Shown here: positions 33,127 to 41,549 of the stretch, one piece after another | Layout of the letters: every line of letters starts with the position of its first letter | Position numbering within the stretch: position 1 is the first letter of the stretch | DNA from: an uncultured Phocaeicola sp. | Lineage (GTDB): Bacteria; Bacteroidota; Bacteroidia; Bacteroidales; Bacteroidaceae | Direction of reading: 5' to 3' | Assembly: GCA_948566455.1 (NCBI GenBank) | Contig: CAOYQO010000011.1 | Span: forward strand, 41,966 to 105,965 | DNA length: 64,000 bases | The notes under the pieces: generated by a model | The model's database searches: none | Told to the model about the DNA's origin: nothing | The model's input: the letters and a program-made list of their open reading frames with translations, nothing else | Made by a program: the position numbers and the translations under genes

Positions 33127-33615
33127 TTATTCTTTTCTTAATGATTTTATAATCCTCTCTTTCTCGTTAATTATTTTATCTTTTTCTTCTAAAGCATATA
33201 TTAGATTTGCTATTTCTCTATTCTTACGAGCAATCACGCCATTATGCTCATAATCAGGATTATAACCAGACTTCCCTGTCCTCAATATTCTTTCAGCCAA
33301 TTTATTCATAACCGGAAATTTGAACTCATACATAGCATTTAAAACATCTATAGTATTTATGGAATTTTCATATTCTGAATCTATTTCAAGATCTAAAGCA
33401 AACCAGGCTTCAATAAGAGAAAGAAGCTCACCACCATCTATGTCACGATCACCACCCTCGTAATAATAAATCTCCTTTGTACGATATTGAATACCTTTAT
33501 TGTATAAGTATAAATAAAACGCCTCCTCTTTATGTGGGGAAAGATTCTTAAAGGACACTTTAGAACGGCCACCAACAGATTTTACATTTGCAAAAGACGA
33601 TAATTTTATAGTCAT
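33127..33615 (-). CDS. Phage protein of unknown function next to the repressor
   Basis: 162 aa with a basic N-terminus ('KLSSFANVKSVGGRSKVSFKNLSPHKEEAFYLYLYNKG') and a C-terminal coiled coil ('IARKNREIANLIYALEEKDKIINEKERIIKSLRKE' region, about residues 125-162). Not recognised. It follows the repressor-like gene after 27 bp on the same strand and so is probably expressed in the lysogen; roles could be in superinfection exclusion or repressor control, but nothing proves either. Confidence 0.7.
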   Translation of the reverse strand: MTIKLSSFANVKSVGGRSKVSFKNLSPHKEEAFYLYLYNKGIQYRTKEIYYYEGGDRDIDGGELLSLIEAWFALDLEIDSEYENSINTIDVLNAMYEFKFPVMNKLAERILRTGKSGYNPDYEHNGVIARKNREIANLIYALEEKDKIINEKERIIKSLRKE

Positions 33616-33642
33616 AAATTTAATATTTAGATATTATGTATT

Positions 33643-34062
33643 CTACTTTTCCAAATCTGATCCGCTTGCAATGGCACATGTTGCACTGCCTTCCTCTGGG
33701 ACACGTTTTTTAATTTCTTTGATTCTGCCTATCAGCTCTCCTACTTGCAAAAGAAGTTCTGCCTTTTCCTTTTCAAGCTGGTGGCATTTATTGATGAAGT
33801 ATGAAAGGTTGCTGCTGTCTATTGATATGAACATTGAACCTTGACCTGTCATTACCCATTGAGAATTTAGCCGATTGTCATTTATAAGAATTAATCCAAT
33901 ATCATAAGCTCGAAAACCAGCTTTCCCTTTCTTGGCATCAGATAATTTCGCCAATGGTAAGCCTAATAAGCGGAGGTATTCTGCTTCAGATTTATATTCC
34001 TTATTATCAATAAGGTAAGTAACGTATTCAATTATTCTTTTATCTATATCACCTTTTTCCAT
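33643..34062 (-). CDS. Phage repressor-like protein (XRE-type N-terminus)
   Basis: 139 aa. The segment 'YLRLLGLPLAKLSDAKKGKAGFRAYDIGLIL' followed by 'NDNRLNSQWVMTGQGSMF' follows the Bacteroidetes XRE-type repressor pattern, in which a helix-turn-helix is followed by LNxxWLLTGxGxM. The C-terminus (about residues 85-115) is a coiled coil, probably for dimerisation, and there is no LexA-type peptidase. It is transcribed away from the Cro-like gene, with dyads between them, as expected of a lysogeny switch. Confidence 0.72.
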   Translation of the reverse strand: MEKGDIDKRIIEYVTYLIDNKEYKSEAEYLRLLGLPLAKLSDAKKGKAGFRAYDIGLILINDNRLNSQWVMTGQGSMFISIDSSNLSYFINKCHQLEKEKAELLLQVGELIGRIKEIKKRVPEEGSATCAIASGSDLEK

Positions 34063-34206
34063 AAAATAATATTAGAAAAAATCCAATCATTTTATTTGTA
34101 TATTGGAATAATTCCTATATTTTTTGTATCGTTATAATAAAATCACGTAGCTAAGTTAACGAAAAGAGAATTTAAACCAATATAAATCTTTAATTATTTA
34201 TCAATT
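34063..34206. promoter_or_regulatory. Divergent promoter/operator region of the phage switch
   Basis: 144 bp between the leftward repressor and the rightward Cro-like gene. The clearest dyad is centred at 34110: GGAAT-A-ATTCC (34105-34115), extended by matching TAT/ATA flanks to about 34099-34121. A second dyad CCAAT ... ATTGG (34083-34106) overlaps it. These are candidate repressor/Cro operators. Confidence 0.5.
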
Positions 34207-34410
34207 ATGGTATTTACAGACTATATGAAAAGCTTGCCTAACCAGCAGATGGAGACCATCAAGAAGCTGGCAGAAATCACGTGCTCCACTCCAGCAGCAG
34301 TGTACCGATGGATAAATGGAGTTAATCCACCAGCTCCCATTAAGCAAAAGATAATTGCTGAATATCTTGGCATGAGTGTAGAAGAACTATTCCCAACAAC
34401 TAAAAACTAA
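34207..34410 (+). CDS. Cro-like helix-turn-helix protein
   Basis: 67 aa with one HTH: 'IKKLAEITCSTPAAVYRWINGVNPPAPIKQKIIAEYLGMSVEELFP'-type sequence (key parts: TPAAVYRWINGV, QKIIAEYLGMSVEELFP), the XRE/Cro pattern. First rightward gene of the early operon, divergent from the repressor. It should bind the operators in the 34063-34206 region and favour lytic growth. Confidence 0.78.
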   Translation: MVFTDYMKSLPNQQMETIKKLAEITCSTPAAVYRWINGVNPPAPIKQKIIAEYLGMSVEELFPTTKN

Positions 34411-34415
34411 TCAAT

Positions 34416-34643
34416 ATGGAGACTACTTTACTTACAGCAAAAAAAGCTAAGATGATTGCTGAGACCCAAGAGAAATTGACGAATTTATTGGATCAAATTC
34501 TTGTAAAGGCTTTAAAAAGCGAATATAGCCTAATCTTATCAGAAGAAATTCCCTCAAACGTTATTGCCAATCTTGAAGAACTTGGGTATAAAGTGGAGAT
34601 AAGGAAGCTAATTAAGCCTTTGTACATTATATCATGGCTCTGA
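34416..34643 (+). CDS. Small phage protein
   Basis: 75 aa: a helical first half ('KKAKMIAETQEKLTNLLDQILVKALKS') and a C-terminal strand-turn-strand 'LEELGYKVEIRKLIKPLYIISWL', a layout often seen in small Bacteroides phage proteins. It starts 6 bp after the Cro-like gene and overlaps the next gene by 10 bp. Function unknown. Confidence 0.65.
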   Translation: METTLLTAKKAKMIAETQEKLTNLLDQILVKALKSEYSLILSEEIPSNVIANLEELGYKVEIRKLIKPLYIISWL

Positions 34644-35203
34644 TAGAGAGAATCTCCAATATCGAGTTCTACAACACCCCCGAAGGTGATGTGATGATGA
34701 AAGAATTAGGTTTTCCAGCGGTTGTGCTCAGTGAGAACAACCGCCCGACCATCGAATATATGCTTTCCATCATCCGCGACCGCTACCCCAAGGCACATGC
34801 CAGATTGATGAAGCTCTATTCAGCCAGTACGATGAACCGCTGGCATTACGAGTTCCGCGTAGTGCATCGTTTCATCCGCTGTAACTTTGGTGAGTATGAT
34901 CAGTATAACCTTGACATAAACAAAGATGGCCAGTTTGTATTCGAAGAGGTAAAGTGTCCGCTGCGGGGTGAGTGCGAGCATGAAGGAGTGATTTGTCGCC
35001 CAGAACTTGATACGGCATTAAGTGATCGTGAGATGGAGGTGTTTCGGCTCATTGTCTCCAACTACCAAACGGATGAGATTGCAGCAGATTTGCACATATC
35101 GCCTTATACGGTGAATCGCCATCGCGAGAATATTAAAGCGAAAATCAAAGTTCGAAATGTGGGTGAGATGATAACTTATTGGCACCAGAATCAAATGAAA
35201 TAA
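34634..35203 (+). CDS. LuxR-type HTH transcriptional regulator (phage-encoded)
   Basis: 189 aa. The C-terminal 65 residues form a LuxR/GerE helix-turn-helix: 'LSDREMEVFRLIVSNYQTDEIAADLHISPYTVNRHRENIKAKIKV'-type (key parts: LSDREMEVFRLI, EIAADLHISPYTVNRHRENI). The N-terminal 120 residues are not recognised and contain several Cys/His ('CPLRGECEHEGVICRPE') that may bind metal. It sits third in the early operon and may activate middle or late promoters. Unusual in that phages more often use XRE or sigma-like regulators. Confidence 0.8.
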   Translation: MALIERISNIEFYNTPEGDVMMKELGFPAVVLSENNRPTIEYMLSIIRDRYPKAHARLMKLYSASTMNRWHYEFRVVHRFIRCNFGEYDQYNLDINKDGQFVFEEVKCPLRGECEHEGVICRPELDTALSDREMEVFRLIVSNYQTDEIAADLHISPYTVNRHRENIKAKIKVRNVGEMITYWHQNQMK

Positions 35204-35268
35204 CAATAATATTTAGACTGCTTACAAAGTAGTAGATTACTATCAATTCAATTTAGAAAGGAAATATT

Positions 35269-35529
35269 ATGGCATGGTTAGCAGTAAACAGAAATGGGGA
35301 GGAGTTAGTATTTAATGATCTCCCTACTTATGACAGAGTAGAAGATACATGGAAGGTTAATGGAACAAGAGAAGAGCTTGTTTATGATGATCCGTATGAT
35401 TTTTCAGCTGGGCATCATTGTGAAGAAGTGGATGATAGTGATTATGGTATCACACTTCCTGAAGGGACAATTGAGAAAATTATAGGCAATCAGTTGTCGT
35501 TCGCGGACGATCCGGTAGAAATATGCTAA
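35269..35529 (+). CDS. Small acidic phage protein
   Basis: 86 aa: 'MAWLAVNRNGEELVFNDLPTYDRVEDTWKVN', then an acidic C-terminus ('HHCEEVDDSDYGITLPEGTIEKIIG'). The opening MAWLAVNRNGEE is typical of a small protein found repeatedly in Bacteroides phages and mobile elements. Low pI is compatible with a DNA-mimic or inhibitor, which is a guess. Function unknown. Confidence 0.6.
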   Translation: MAWLAVNRNGEELVFNDLPTYDRVEDTWKVNGTREELVYDDPYDFSAGHHCEEVDDSDYGITLPEGTIEKIIGNQLSFADDPVEIC

Positions 35530-35542
35530 TTACAAATAAGAA

Positions 35543-35821
35543 ATGAGCAAATATACAGCAAAGCAAATAGCTGAATCTGACGAACTATTTGAAAAGCAAA
35601 TACATAAAGTCAGAAAGTTTTATTTGAGTCGTAATCCCGATAAAATGATGATGCTTGAAGAAAGAAAAGCAGTCGTCAAAGAACGGAATAAAGGTCTTTC
35701 CCCGGAATATGATAAGGAGTATTATTGTGGAACTTGTGGAGCTAAAGACGGTGCGGAACATCCTAAAAGTGGATATTGCTTTCACTGTGATACTGATAAC
35801 TGGATTTCAAAGAATAACTAA
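35543..35821 (+). CDS. Small phage protein with C-terminal zinc ribbon
   Basis: 92 aa. Helical basic N-terminus, then 'YYCGTCGAKDGAEHPKSGYCFHCDTDNW' with two CxxC pairs that form a zinc ribbon (about residues 63-86). It may bind nucleic acid or protein. It lies 13 bp after the preceding small gene in the early operon. Confidence 0.65.
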   Translation: MSKYTAKQIAESDELFEKQIHKVRKFYLSRNPDKMMMLEERKAVVKERNKGLSPEYDKEYYCGTCGAKDGAEHPKSGYCFHCDTDNWISKNN

Positions 35822-35834
35822 TAACAAGAAAAAT

Positions 35835-36098
35835 ATGAATCATGAATTAAAAACATGGCCGCCTTATTATCAAGCGATAATAGACGGAAAGAAAAGATTT
35901 GAAATACGGAAAAATGATAGATGTTTCTCCGTTGGTGATGTTCTTCGCTTGCGTGAATACGATCCTGCCAAAGAATTAGACCCAATAACAGAAAAGTACA
36001 CTGGACGCTACTGCTACGTACGGGTAGATTATGTTTTAAGTGATTTTCTGGCTTTAGAAGAGGATTATATCGCTATGTCTATAACTCTAATTAATTAA
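35835..36098 (+). CDS. DUF3850 / ASCH-like domain protein
   Basis: 87 aa from the Met at 35835: 'LKTWPPYYQAIIDGKKRFEIRKNDRCFSVGDVLRLREYDP' is the DUF3850 (ASCH/PUA-like) pattern with the conserved K..E.R; 'YTGRYCYVRVDYVL' follows. ASCH-type domains bind RNA or modified bases. The longer frame from 35655 overlaps the zinc-ribbon gene and is rejected. Confidence 0.8.
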   Translation: MNHELKTWPPYYQAIIDGKKRFEIRKNDRCFSVGDVLRLREYDPAKELDPITEKYTGRYCYVRVDYVLSDFLALEEDYIAMSITLIN

Positions 36099-36107
36099 TA
36101 AACAAAT

Positions 36108-36338
36108 ATGAATAAAGACAGGCGTAAAAGGATTCAGAATATTATAGATCAGTTGACTGATTTAGAAACCGAAATTGAAAAGATTCAGGATGAAGAGCAA
36201 GAAGCATACGACAATCTCCCTGAGTCACTACAAGAATGCGAGAAAGGTGAAAGAATGTCAGATGCAATTGATAGCCTTGATCATGCTTTTTGTTCAGTCG
36301 GAGATACAATTAGTTATCTTGACGAAGCTATACAATAA
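36108..36338 (+). CDS. Small coiled-coil phage protein
   Basis: 76 aa, acidic and helical: 'IQNIIDQLTDLETEIEKIQDEEQEAYDNLPESLQECEKGERMSDAIDSL'-type (key parts: IIDQLTDLETEIEKIQ, LPESLQECEKGERM). This LPxSLQxxERGxxM pattern is common in phages across groups. Function unknown; part of the early operon. Confidence 0.65.
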   Translation: MNKDRRKRIQNIIDQLTDLETEIEKIQDEEQEAYDNLPESLQECEKGERMSDAIDSLDHAFCSVGDTISYLDEAIQ

Positions 36339-36353
36339 TCTTCAATATAATAA

Positions 36354-36680
36354 ATGAACAAATTTATGGAAGAATTTAAAGGAACAAAAGGTAGATGGCA
36401 AATGACAACATCTGCTTTAGAATGTGACCATAATTCAGAGGTTGCAACAATATGGGGAGATAGTGAATATGGTGAAGGTGCATCGTTAATTGCGCACATA
36501 GATAATTCTCCGGGTGTTGAAAAGGCATTAGCTAATGCAAAACTAATAAATGCTGCTCCTCAATTATTGGAAGCATTACAGAAGGTTATTGAAATTCATA
36601 GAGCTGGATTGCATTTGTCAGACGCTCTTATAAAATATGTTTATCCAGCAATCAATAGAGCTTTAGGAATTAACGAATAA
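36354..36680 (+). CDS. Small phage protein (NAKLINAAPQLLEAL type)
   Basis: 108 aa. N-terminal beta part ('FKGTKGRWQMTTSALECD') and the segment 'NAKLINAAPQLLEALQKVIEIH', a motif found in many unrelated phage early proteins. A Met at 36366 is an alternative start. Function unknown. Confidence 0.68.
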   Translation: MNKFMEEFKGTKGRWQMTTSALECDHNSEVATIWGDSEYGEGASLIAHIDNSPGVEKALANAKLINAAPQLLEALQKVIEIHRAGLHLSDALIKYVYPAINRALGINE

Positions 36681-36691
36681 CAAAACTAAAG

Positions 36692-37093
36692 ATGAAAATA
36701 CACTATTTCTATAGAAAAGAGTATAACAAAGGGTTTTACGATCTTGAGCTTGTGGCCTGGCTGGAAGAGACTGAAATATCAAGGCTGGGTTATAGCAGAT
36801 TAAGCTTTACCCGGTTGGAAAGATTGAGAATCTTTCTATCAAAGGATGATCGTTATCATTGTCACACTATGGAGCATGATTTCGGAGAAAACAGTTGCTA
36901 TGGTCATTATGCTCATACACGTAAAGAACTGAATGAAGCTATGCATGAGGGAGAATTACTTCCTATCGACGGCCGGAACTATAAAAGATTCCGGAGAGTG
37001 GCTATTGGTCTTTACCGTAAACAGTCTTTAGTGGATTTCTCTAAATTCAAAGGGAAGCAAAATTATACGATAAAGCAGCTAATAGGTGATTAA
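36692..37093 (+). CDS. Phage hypothetical protein
   Basis: 133 aa, basic and aromatic: 'MKIHYFYRKEYNKGFYDLELVAWLEE', 'FTRLERLRIFLSKDDRYHCHTMEHDFGENSCYGHYAHTRKEL'-type His-rich middle part (key pieces: HCHTMEHDFGENSCYGHYAH), 'NYKRFRRVAIGLYRK'. The His/Cys cluster may bind metal. Not recognised. Early operon. Confidence 0.65.
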   Translation: MKIHYFYRKEYNKGFYDLELVAWLEETEISRLGYSRLSFTRLERLRIFLSKDDRYHCHTMEHDFGENSCYGHYAHTRKELNEAMHEGELLPIDGRNYKRFRRVAIGLYRKQSLVDFSKFKGKQNYTIKQLIGD

Positions 37094-37113
37094 CGCTTAT
37101 ATATAGGATAATT

Positions 37114-37455
37114 ATGACAGAAGACAATCTTGCACTCGATATCCCTATCGAGACCTTATTCAAATACCTGCTCAAAGATTATCACAGAGAGCAACAACGC
37201 ACCCTGTATCTGAAGGGGCAAATCAGAAGTTTGCTAAAGCGGAATACTTACCTGGAACAGGAAATCGGCAAGGTAAAACAGCAGCTACTGAAGAAGATAG
37301 AAAGGAGTGAGAAACAAATTGATTATTCGCAAGAAATCAGCCAGCTACACCAGGCTGTTTCCTGCCGGAACAATACCATTGAGCAACTCAGAAATGAGAC
37401 TGCCCGGCTGAAAAATGAACTCGATACGTATATGCTGTTTCTTGGCAAAATTTAA
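37114..37455 (+). CDS. Coiled-coil phage protein
   Basis: 113 aa, nearly all coiled coil from about residue 20 ('EQQRTLYLKGQIRSLLKRNTYLEQEIGKVKQQLLKKIE' and 'EISQLHQAVSCRNNTIEQLRNETARLKNELD' regions; heptads visible). Directly upstream of the primase-helicase gene, so it may be a replication accessory protein. Function unknown. Confidence 0.65.
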   Translation: MTEDNLALDIPIETLFKYLLKDYHREQQRTLYLKGQIRSLLKRNTYLEQEIGKVKQQLLKKIERSEKQIDYSQEISQLHQAVSCRNNTIEQLRNETARLKNELDTYMLFLGKI

Positions 37456-37513
37456 GTCCTATTACTTAATCCTAAAAACAGTGTAATTCGTAGCGGCAAC
37501 ATATAAAACTCTT

Positions 37514-40500
37514 ATGTACTTTACTAAAGATGATATAAAACGGATTAAGGAAGCTTCCAAAGGGAAGCTCCTTGATGTTATCGGTGACTTTCACGAACTA
37601 CGGAAACGGGGCGCTGAATATAAGTGCGAATGTCCCAAATGCCACGGACAGGAGAAGCTACATATTTCTCCGGCCAAACAGATTTTCAAATGCTTCAGTT
37701 GCCCGGATATAAAGGGCAAGGAACCGCTGGACTATTTGCAGAGGGCGGAAGATATGCAATTTCTGGAAGCCCTCGATCACCTGGCACGCAAGTTCAATGT
37801 ACTGCTTGATCCCAAACCGGAGAAAAAGCCAGCCAAGCCTACTAAAATGAAGAAACAAAGCAAGGAGGCCAAGGGAGAAAGCATTGATACATTCTGCGCC
37901 CGTATGCTTGCCGGTAGCGGACTGACCTATCAGGATGTGACGGCACATATCTTTAAAAAAGGAGATACACAGAGTATTTTTGAGGCAAAAACTTTCCGTC
38001 CGGGAACCATTGATGAATATGGTAATATCGTTGATGGAGATGATGTCATTATCGAATACTATGATCTGGACGGTATGCCGGTTACCTATATGCGCAAATT
38101 ACCGGGACGTGGCAAGCAGGAACTCAAGGTGTATTATCGGGTCCGCTGGCAGTTCCCGGACGAACACCGGGACAAGGAAGGGAAACCGTTCAAATACAAA
38201 TCTCCTGCCGGAAGCGGTACGCCCATATACATTCCGGAGCGCATGAGGCAGATGTACAAGAGGAAAGAGCAGTTCCCAAGGCTCTACATTCAGGAAGGGG
38301 AAAAGAAGGCGGAAAAGGCATGCAAACATGGCATTCCCTCAATAGCGGTTAGCGGTATTCAGAACCTGGGACAGAAAGGGGCATTGCCGGAAGATCTTGT
38401 CAAGATTATCACCGTTTGCGGTGTTAAGGAAGTGGCCTTCATTTTTGATTCAGACTGGAATGATCTGTCCAACAATATAAAGTTCAATACTCCTGTTGAT
38501 ACACGCCCCCGGTGTTTTTTCTCTGCCGCCCGAAATTTCAAAGAATACATGCGGATGCTGAAGAACCGAGGCGTCATGGTGGAAATATTCATTGGCCACA
38601 TCAATAAAAACGATGAAGGTGACAAGGGATTGGATGATCTGTTGGCAAACAAACTGAGCGGCCATGAAGAAGAACTTGCCAAGGATATAGAATTTGCCTG
38701 CAATGAGAAATCCGGAATTGGCAAGTATGTAGAAATATTTAAAATTACTACATGGAACGATCAGAAACTACGTGAGTTATGGAATCTGCATAGTCACGAA
38801 AAATTTGCTGAGCAACACCACGAAGTTTTACAGGAACTTCCGGAGTTTATCTTTGGCCGGTATGCCTATAAGTTTGACGAAAGCGGTAAGGTGGTATCCG
38901 CCCTACCCTATGATGAAGATGAAAAATTCTGGAATGAAGACTATAAGGAAACGAACGGCAACAGAATACCTGTGTTTGAATACGATTATGTGGCCGCCAA
39001 AACCTTTTTTCAAAACCGGGGGATCGGGCGATATCGTTTGCTCGATACCAAATTATGGACGTATATCCATCTGGATCCGCCAATAGTCCGGACTATTGAC
39101 GTAGAAGATGCACGCGATTTCATGTTTGCCTTTGCCGAACAGAATTGTAGCCGCTTTGTCAATAATCAGTTACTCAAGGGAGGCTCGCAATATGTCGGAC
39201 CATTCCAGATGTCAAGACTTGCTTTCATCCAACCCAATTTTATATCCCCGTCCCGTGATGAACAATACTTCTATTTCCGTGACCGCTGTTGGCATATAAC
39301 CCAGCATGAAGTCAAAGAAGTGGGTTACGAAAGTATTACTCACCAGATATGGGAAGAACAACGGAAAAACACCGATGCCAAATACCTCGGTCATCCCCTT
39401 ATTATTTTCAGGGAACGGGACGGCAAATATGATTATGAACTCTCTCCGGAAGGAAAGAAATGTCATTATCTGCAATTCCTGATCAATACCAGTAATTTTA
39501 CCTGGAGAAAAAAGCCTGAAGAGATTGAAGAAGGCGAACTTTATGAAAATAATCTCCACATGCTCAGTAAAATGTGTGCTATTGGCTATATGCTGATGGA
39601 GTGCAAGGACGCGAACGTGACACGTGCCGTTATTGGCATGGACGGCAAGCAGTCGGAAGTGGGCGATAGTAACGGCCGTAGCGGTAAATCGCTTGTTGGC
39701 GAATTAATGCGCCAGGTAGTCGATACAGTCTATATATCCGGAAAACGGACGGATATCTTCAATGACAGTTTCATTTGGAATGATATTGATGAACAGACCC
39801 GTCTGGTGTTTATTGATGATGTTATGCAGAATTTCAATTTTGAGTTCCTGTTTCCTAACCTTACCGGTGACTGGACTGTAAACAAGAAGGGAGGCGCGCG
39901 TATCACCTATCCTTTCGCAAAGTCTCCTAAAGTATATATTCCAACGAACCATGCTATCCGTGGTACGGGTTCCAGTTATACTGATCGGCAATGGCTGATA
40001 GCTTTTTCCGATTTTTATAACGACCAGCATAAGCCTATGGATGATTTCGGGGTATTGTTCTTTTCCGAATGGGACTTCACGCAGTGGAACCTAACTTGGA
40101 ACATGTTGGCCAACTGCATACAGCTTTATTTGAAATTTGGAGTTGTACAGGCACCGGGCGAACGCTTGCAGCAACGTAAGCTCAGACAAGAAATTGGCGA
40201 AACCCTTATATCCTGGGCGGATGAATATTTTAGCAGCGAAGAAAACCACCGCCGTACTCCCCGTAAGGAGATTTACGACAATTTCTGTAACTATGATCCG
40301 CAGCAACGCAAATTCATAAGTGCTACGGCATTTAAGGACAAATTGAAAAAATATTGCGAATGGAAAGGCTGGATATTCAATCCGCATAAATACGATGCAA
40401 AAAGCGGTTTACCCCTCTTCCTGGATAAAGACGGAAAACCGGTTATAGATGATAAATCCGGAGGTATTGAATACTTTACCATAGGAAAAGCAGCTGGCGA

Positions 40501-40555
40501 ACTGACACCGCAGAGTAATCTTCCTGAAGCATCAACTAATAAGCTTGCATTCTGA
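37514..40555 (+). CDS. Phage primase-helicase (CHC2 zinc finger, Toprim, SF3-like helicase)
   Basis: 1013 aa. N-terminal zinc finger 'CECPKCHG...KCFSC' (residues 38-65) and Toprim-like segment with 'LYIQEGEKKAEKACKHGIPSI' (about 255-275) and 'VAFIFDSDWND' form the primase. The C-terminal half is a D5/SF3-type ATPase: Walker A 'GDSNGRSGKSLVGEL' (about residue 720), Walker B 'RLVFIDDVMQ' (about 765) and 'YIPTNHAIRGTGSSYTDRQW' (motif C and sensor region). It primes and unwinds phage DNA. The gene is followed by a TGATG overlap with the next gene. Confidence 0.9.
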   Translation: MYFTKDDIKRIKEASKGKLLDVIGDFHELRKRGAEYKCECPKCHGQEKLHISPAKQIFKCFSCPDIKGKEPLDYLQRAEDMQFLEALDHLARKFNVLLDPKPEKKPAKPTKMKKQSKEAKGESIDTFCARMLAGSGLTYQDVTAHIFKKGDTQSIFEAKTFRPGTIDEYGNIVDGDDVIIEYYDLDGMPVTYMRKLPGRGKQELKVYYRVRWQFPDEHRDKEGKPFKYKSPAGSGTPIYIPERMRQMYKRKEQFPRLYIQEGEKKAEKACKHGIPSIAVSGIQNLGQKGALPEDLVKIITVCGVKEVAFIFDSDWNDLSNNIKFNTPVDTRPRCFFSAARNFKEYMRMLKNRGVMVEIFIGHINKNDEGDKGLDDLLANKLSGHEEELAKDIEFACNEKSGIGKYVEIFKITTWNDQKLRELWNLHSHEKFAEQHHEVLQELPEFIFGRYAYKFDESGKVVSALPYDEDEKFWNEDYKETNGNRIPVFEYDYVAAKTFFQNRGIGRYRLLDTKLWTYIHLDPPIVRTIDVEDARDFMFAFAEQNCSRFVNNQLLKGGSQYVGPFQMSRLAFIQPNFISPSRDEQYFYFRDRCWHITQHEVKEVGYESITHQIWEEQRKNTDAKYLGHPLIIFRERDGKYDYELSPEGKKCHYLQFLINTSNFTWRKKPEEIEEGELYENNLHMLSKMCAIGYMLMECKDANVTRAVIGMDGKQSEVGDSNGRSGKSLVGELMRQVVDTVYISGKRTDIFNDSFIWNDIDEQTRLVFIDDVMQNFNFEFLFPNLTGDWTVNKKGGARITYPFAKSPKVYIPTNHAIRGTGSSYTDRQWLIAFSDFYNDQHKPMDDFGVLFFSEWDFTQWNLTWNMLANCIQLYLKFGVVQAPGERLQQRKLRQEIGETLISWADEYFSSEENHRRTPRKEIYDNFCNYDPQQRKFISATAFKDKLKKYCEWKGWIFNPHKYDAKSGLPLFLDKDGKPVIDDKSGGIEYFTIGKAAGELTPQSNLPEASTNKLAF

Positions 40556-40875
40556 TGAACGATACACACTCCGATATTATAGCCCGGCTTATGCCTCTCT
40601 ACGAGATGGCACCTGAACGTTTCATGGCGTTCTATGATGCAGTATATCTGATGTGTATCAATCTGCCGGAAGGCGAGCAGTTCCGTATTTCAGACCGTTG
40701 CCAGGAAAAAGATTTGAAGCTGTTTCAGGACATCGTAAAAACATTCATTGCAGAACAGCCATACGATGTGCATACAGGACAGTTGGAATTGTCGGATGAT
40801 ATGGAGTATGTGAGACGGACAACAGGCTTTAGAGCCTCCGTAAATCGCTTCACTCCGAAACGCAGAAAGGAGTAG
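40555..40875 (+). CDS. Phage hypothetical protein, translationally coupled to the primase
   Basis: 106 aa, starting in the stop codon of the primase-helicase gene (TGATG). All-helical first part ('IIARLMPLYEMAPERFMAFYDAVYLMCINL') and a basic C-terminus ending KRRKE. Not recognised. Coupling to the primase suggests a replication-related role. Confidence 0.7.
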   Translation: MNDTHSDIIARLMPLYEMAPERFMAFYDAVYLMCINLPEGEQFRISDRCQEKDLKLFQDIVKTFIAEQPYDVHTGQLELSDDMEYVRRTTGFRASVNRFTPKRRKE

Positions 40876-40878
40876 ATT

Positions 40879-40941
40879 ATGCCAATTTACTACGATGTAA
40901 AGATACATATTTTCAATGAATTACGCAAATTATCATGCTAA
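40879..40941 (+). CDS. Possible 20-aa coupled ORF
   Basis: MPIYYDVKIHIFNELRKLSC, starting 3 bp after the previous stop; its TAA overlaps the ATG of the next gene (ATGCTAA at 40935). The tight fit on both sides suggests translational coupling, but no family or codon-usage support can be given for such a short frame. Confidence 0.35.
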   Translation: MPIYYDVKIHIFNELRKLSC

Positions 40942-41264
40942 AAAAAGAGCATAAAATATTGGTAGTCGTTTCACCGGATCCGGTTGAACGCAAGCAGCTG
41001 TTGAGTCGTCTGGCAGTACGGCTTGGCTTTGCCCGCATTCCTTCAGATGCGGCAAAAATCATATCGAATGATATCTTCAGTATAGACCTGGCAACGGCCT
41101 ATTTCGTTTTCTGTAGTAATTATAATTTTCGTGGGGCCGTACTCACTAACCAACGTTTATATGAAATGGCTGCACGGGGCCTGTGTGTAGTTGTAGGAGT
41201 CCGTTCAATTCCCCGTGAGTACGAGTTCATTTGCAGAGTATTCTATCCGGAGGACCTTCCATAA
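40935..41264 (+). CDS. Phage hypothetical protein
   Basis: 109 aa, alpha/beta pattern: 'KILVVVSPDPVERKQLLSRLAVRLGF' resembles the beta-loop-helix opening of a nucleotide- or phosphate-binding fold, but no GxxxxGKS motif is present. 'LTNQRLYEMAARGLCVVVGVRSIP' follows. Not recognised. Last gene of the early operon; a terminator lies 85 bp downstream. Confidence 0.68.
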   Translation: MLKKEHKILVVVSPDPVERKQLLSRLAVRLGFARIPSDAAKIISNDIFSIDLATAYFVFCSNYNFRGAVLTNQRLYEMAARGLCVVVGVRSIPREYEFICRVFYPEDLP

Positions 41265-41349
41265 CAGAAGTATTCTTTTGATGATTACCGGTCATTCCGA
41301 GAAAACATAACACGGAGTATTCTTAAAAGTACATATTGAGTGTTTGCCT

Positions 41350-41392
41350 GCATCCGGCGGTACGTGAGTACAGTCGGATGCTATCTTTTCTT
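41350..41392 (+). terminator. Terminator of the phage early operon
   Basis: GCATCCG / CGGATGC outer stem with inner GTAC / GTAC pairs, followed by TATCTTTTCTTTCTTTT. Confidence 0.65.
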
Positions 41393-41549
41393 TCTTTTGC
41401 CCCTTCCCCCTTTCCCCCAACCCATTACAACAACGATTTGAACAAACGTGCATGAGCGACAGTCGTAGGAACTGCCGGAGGGGGTATATTATTCTTTTTT
41501 TTATTCTTCTTTTAAAAAGAAACTACCTTAAAAAACAGAAAAAAAATCG

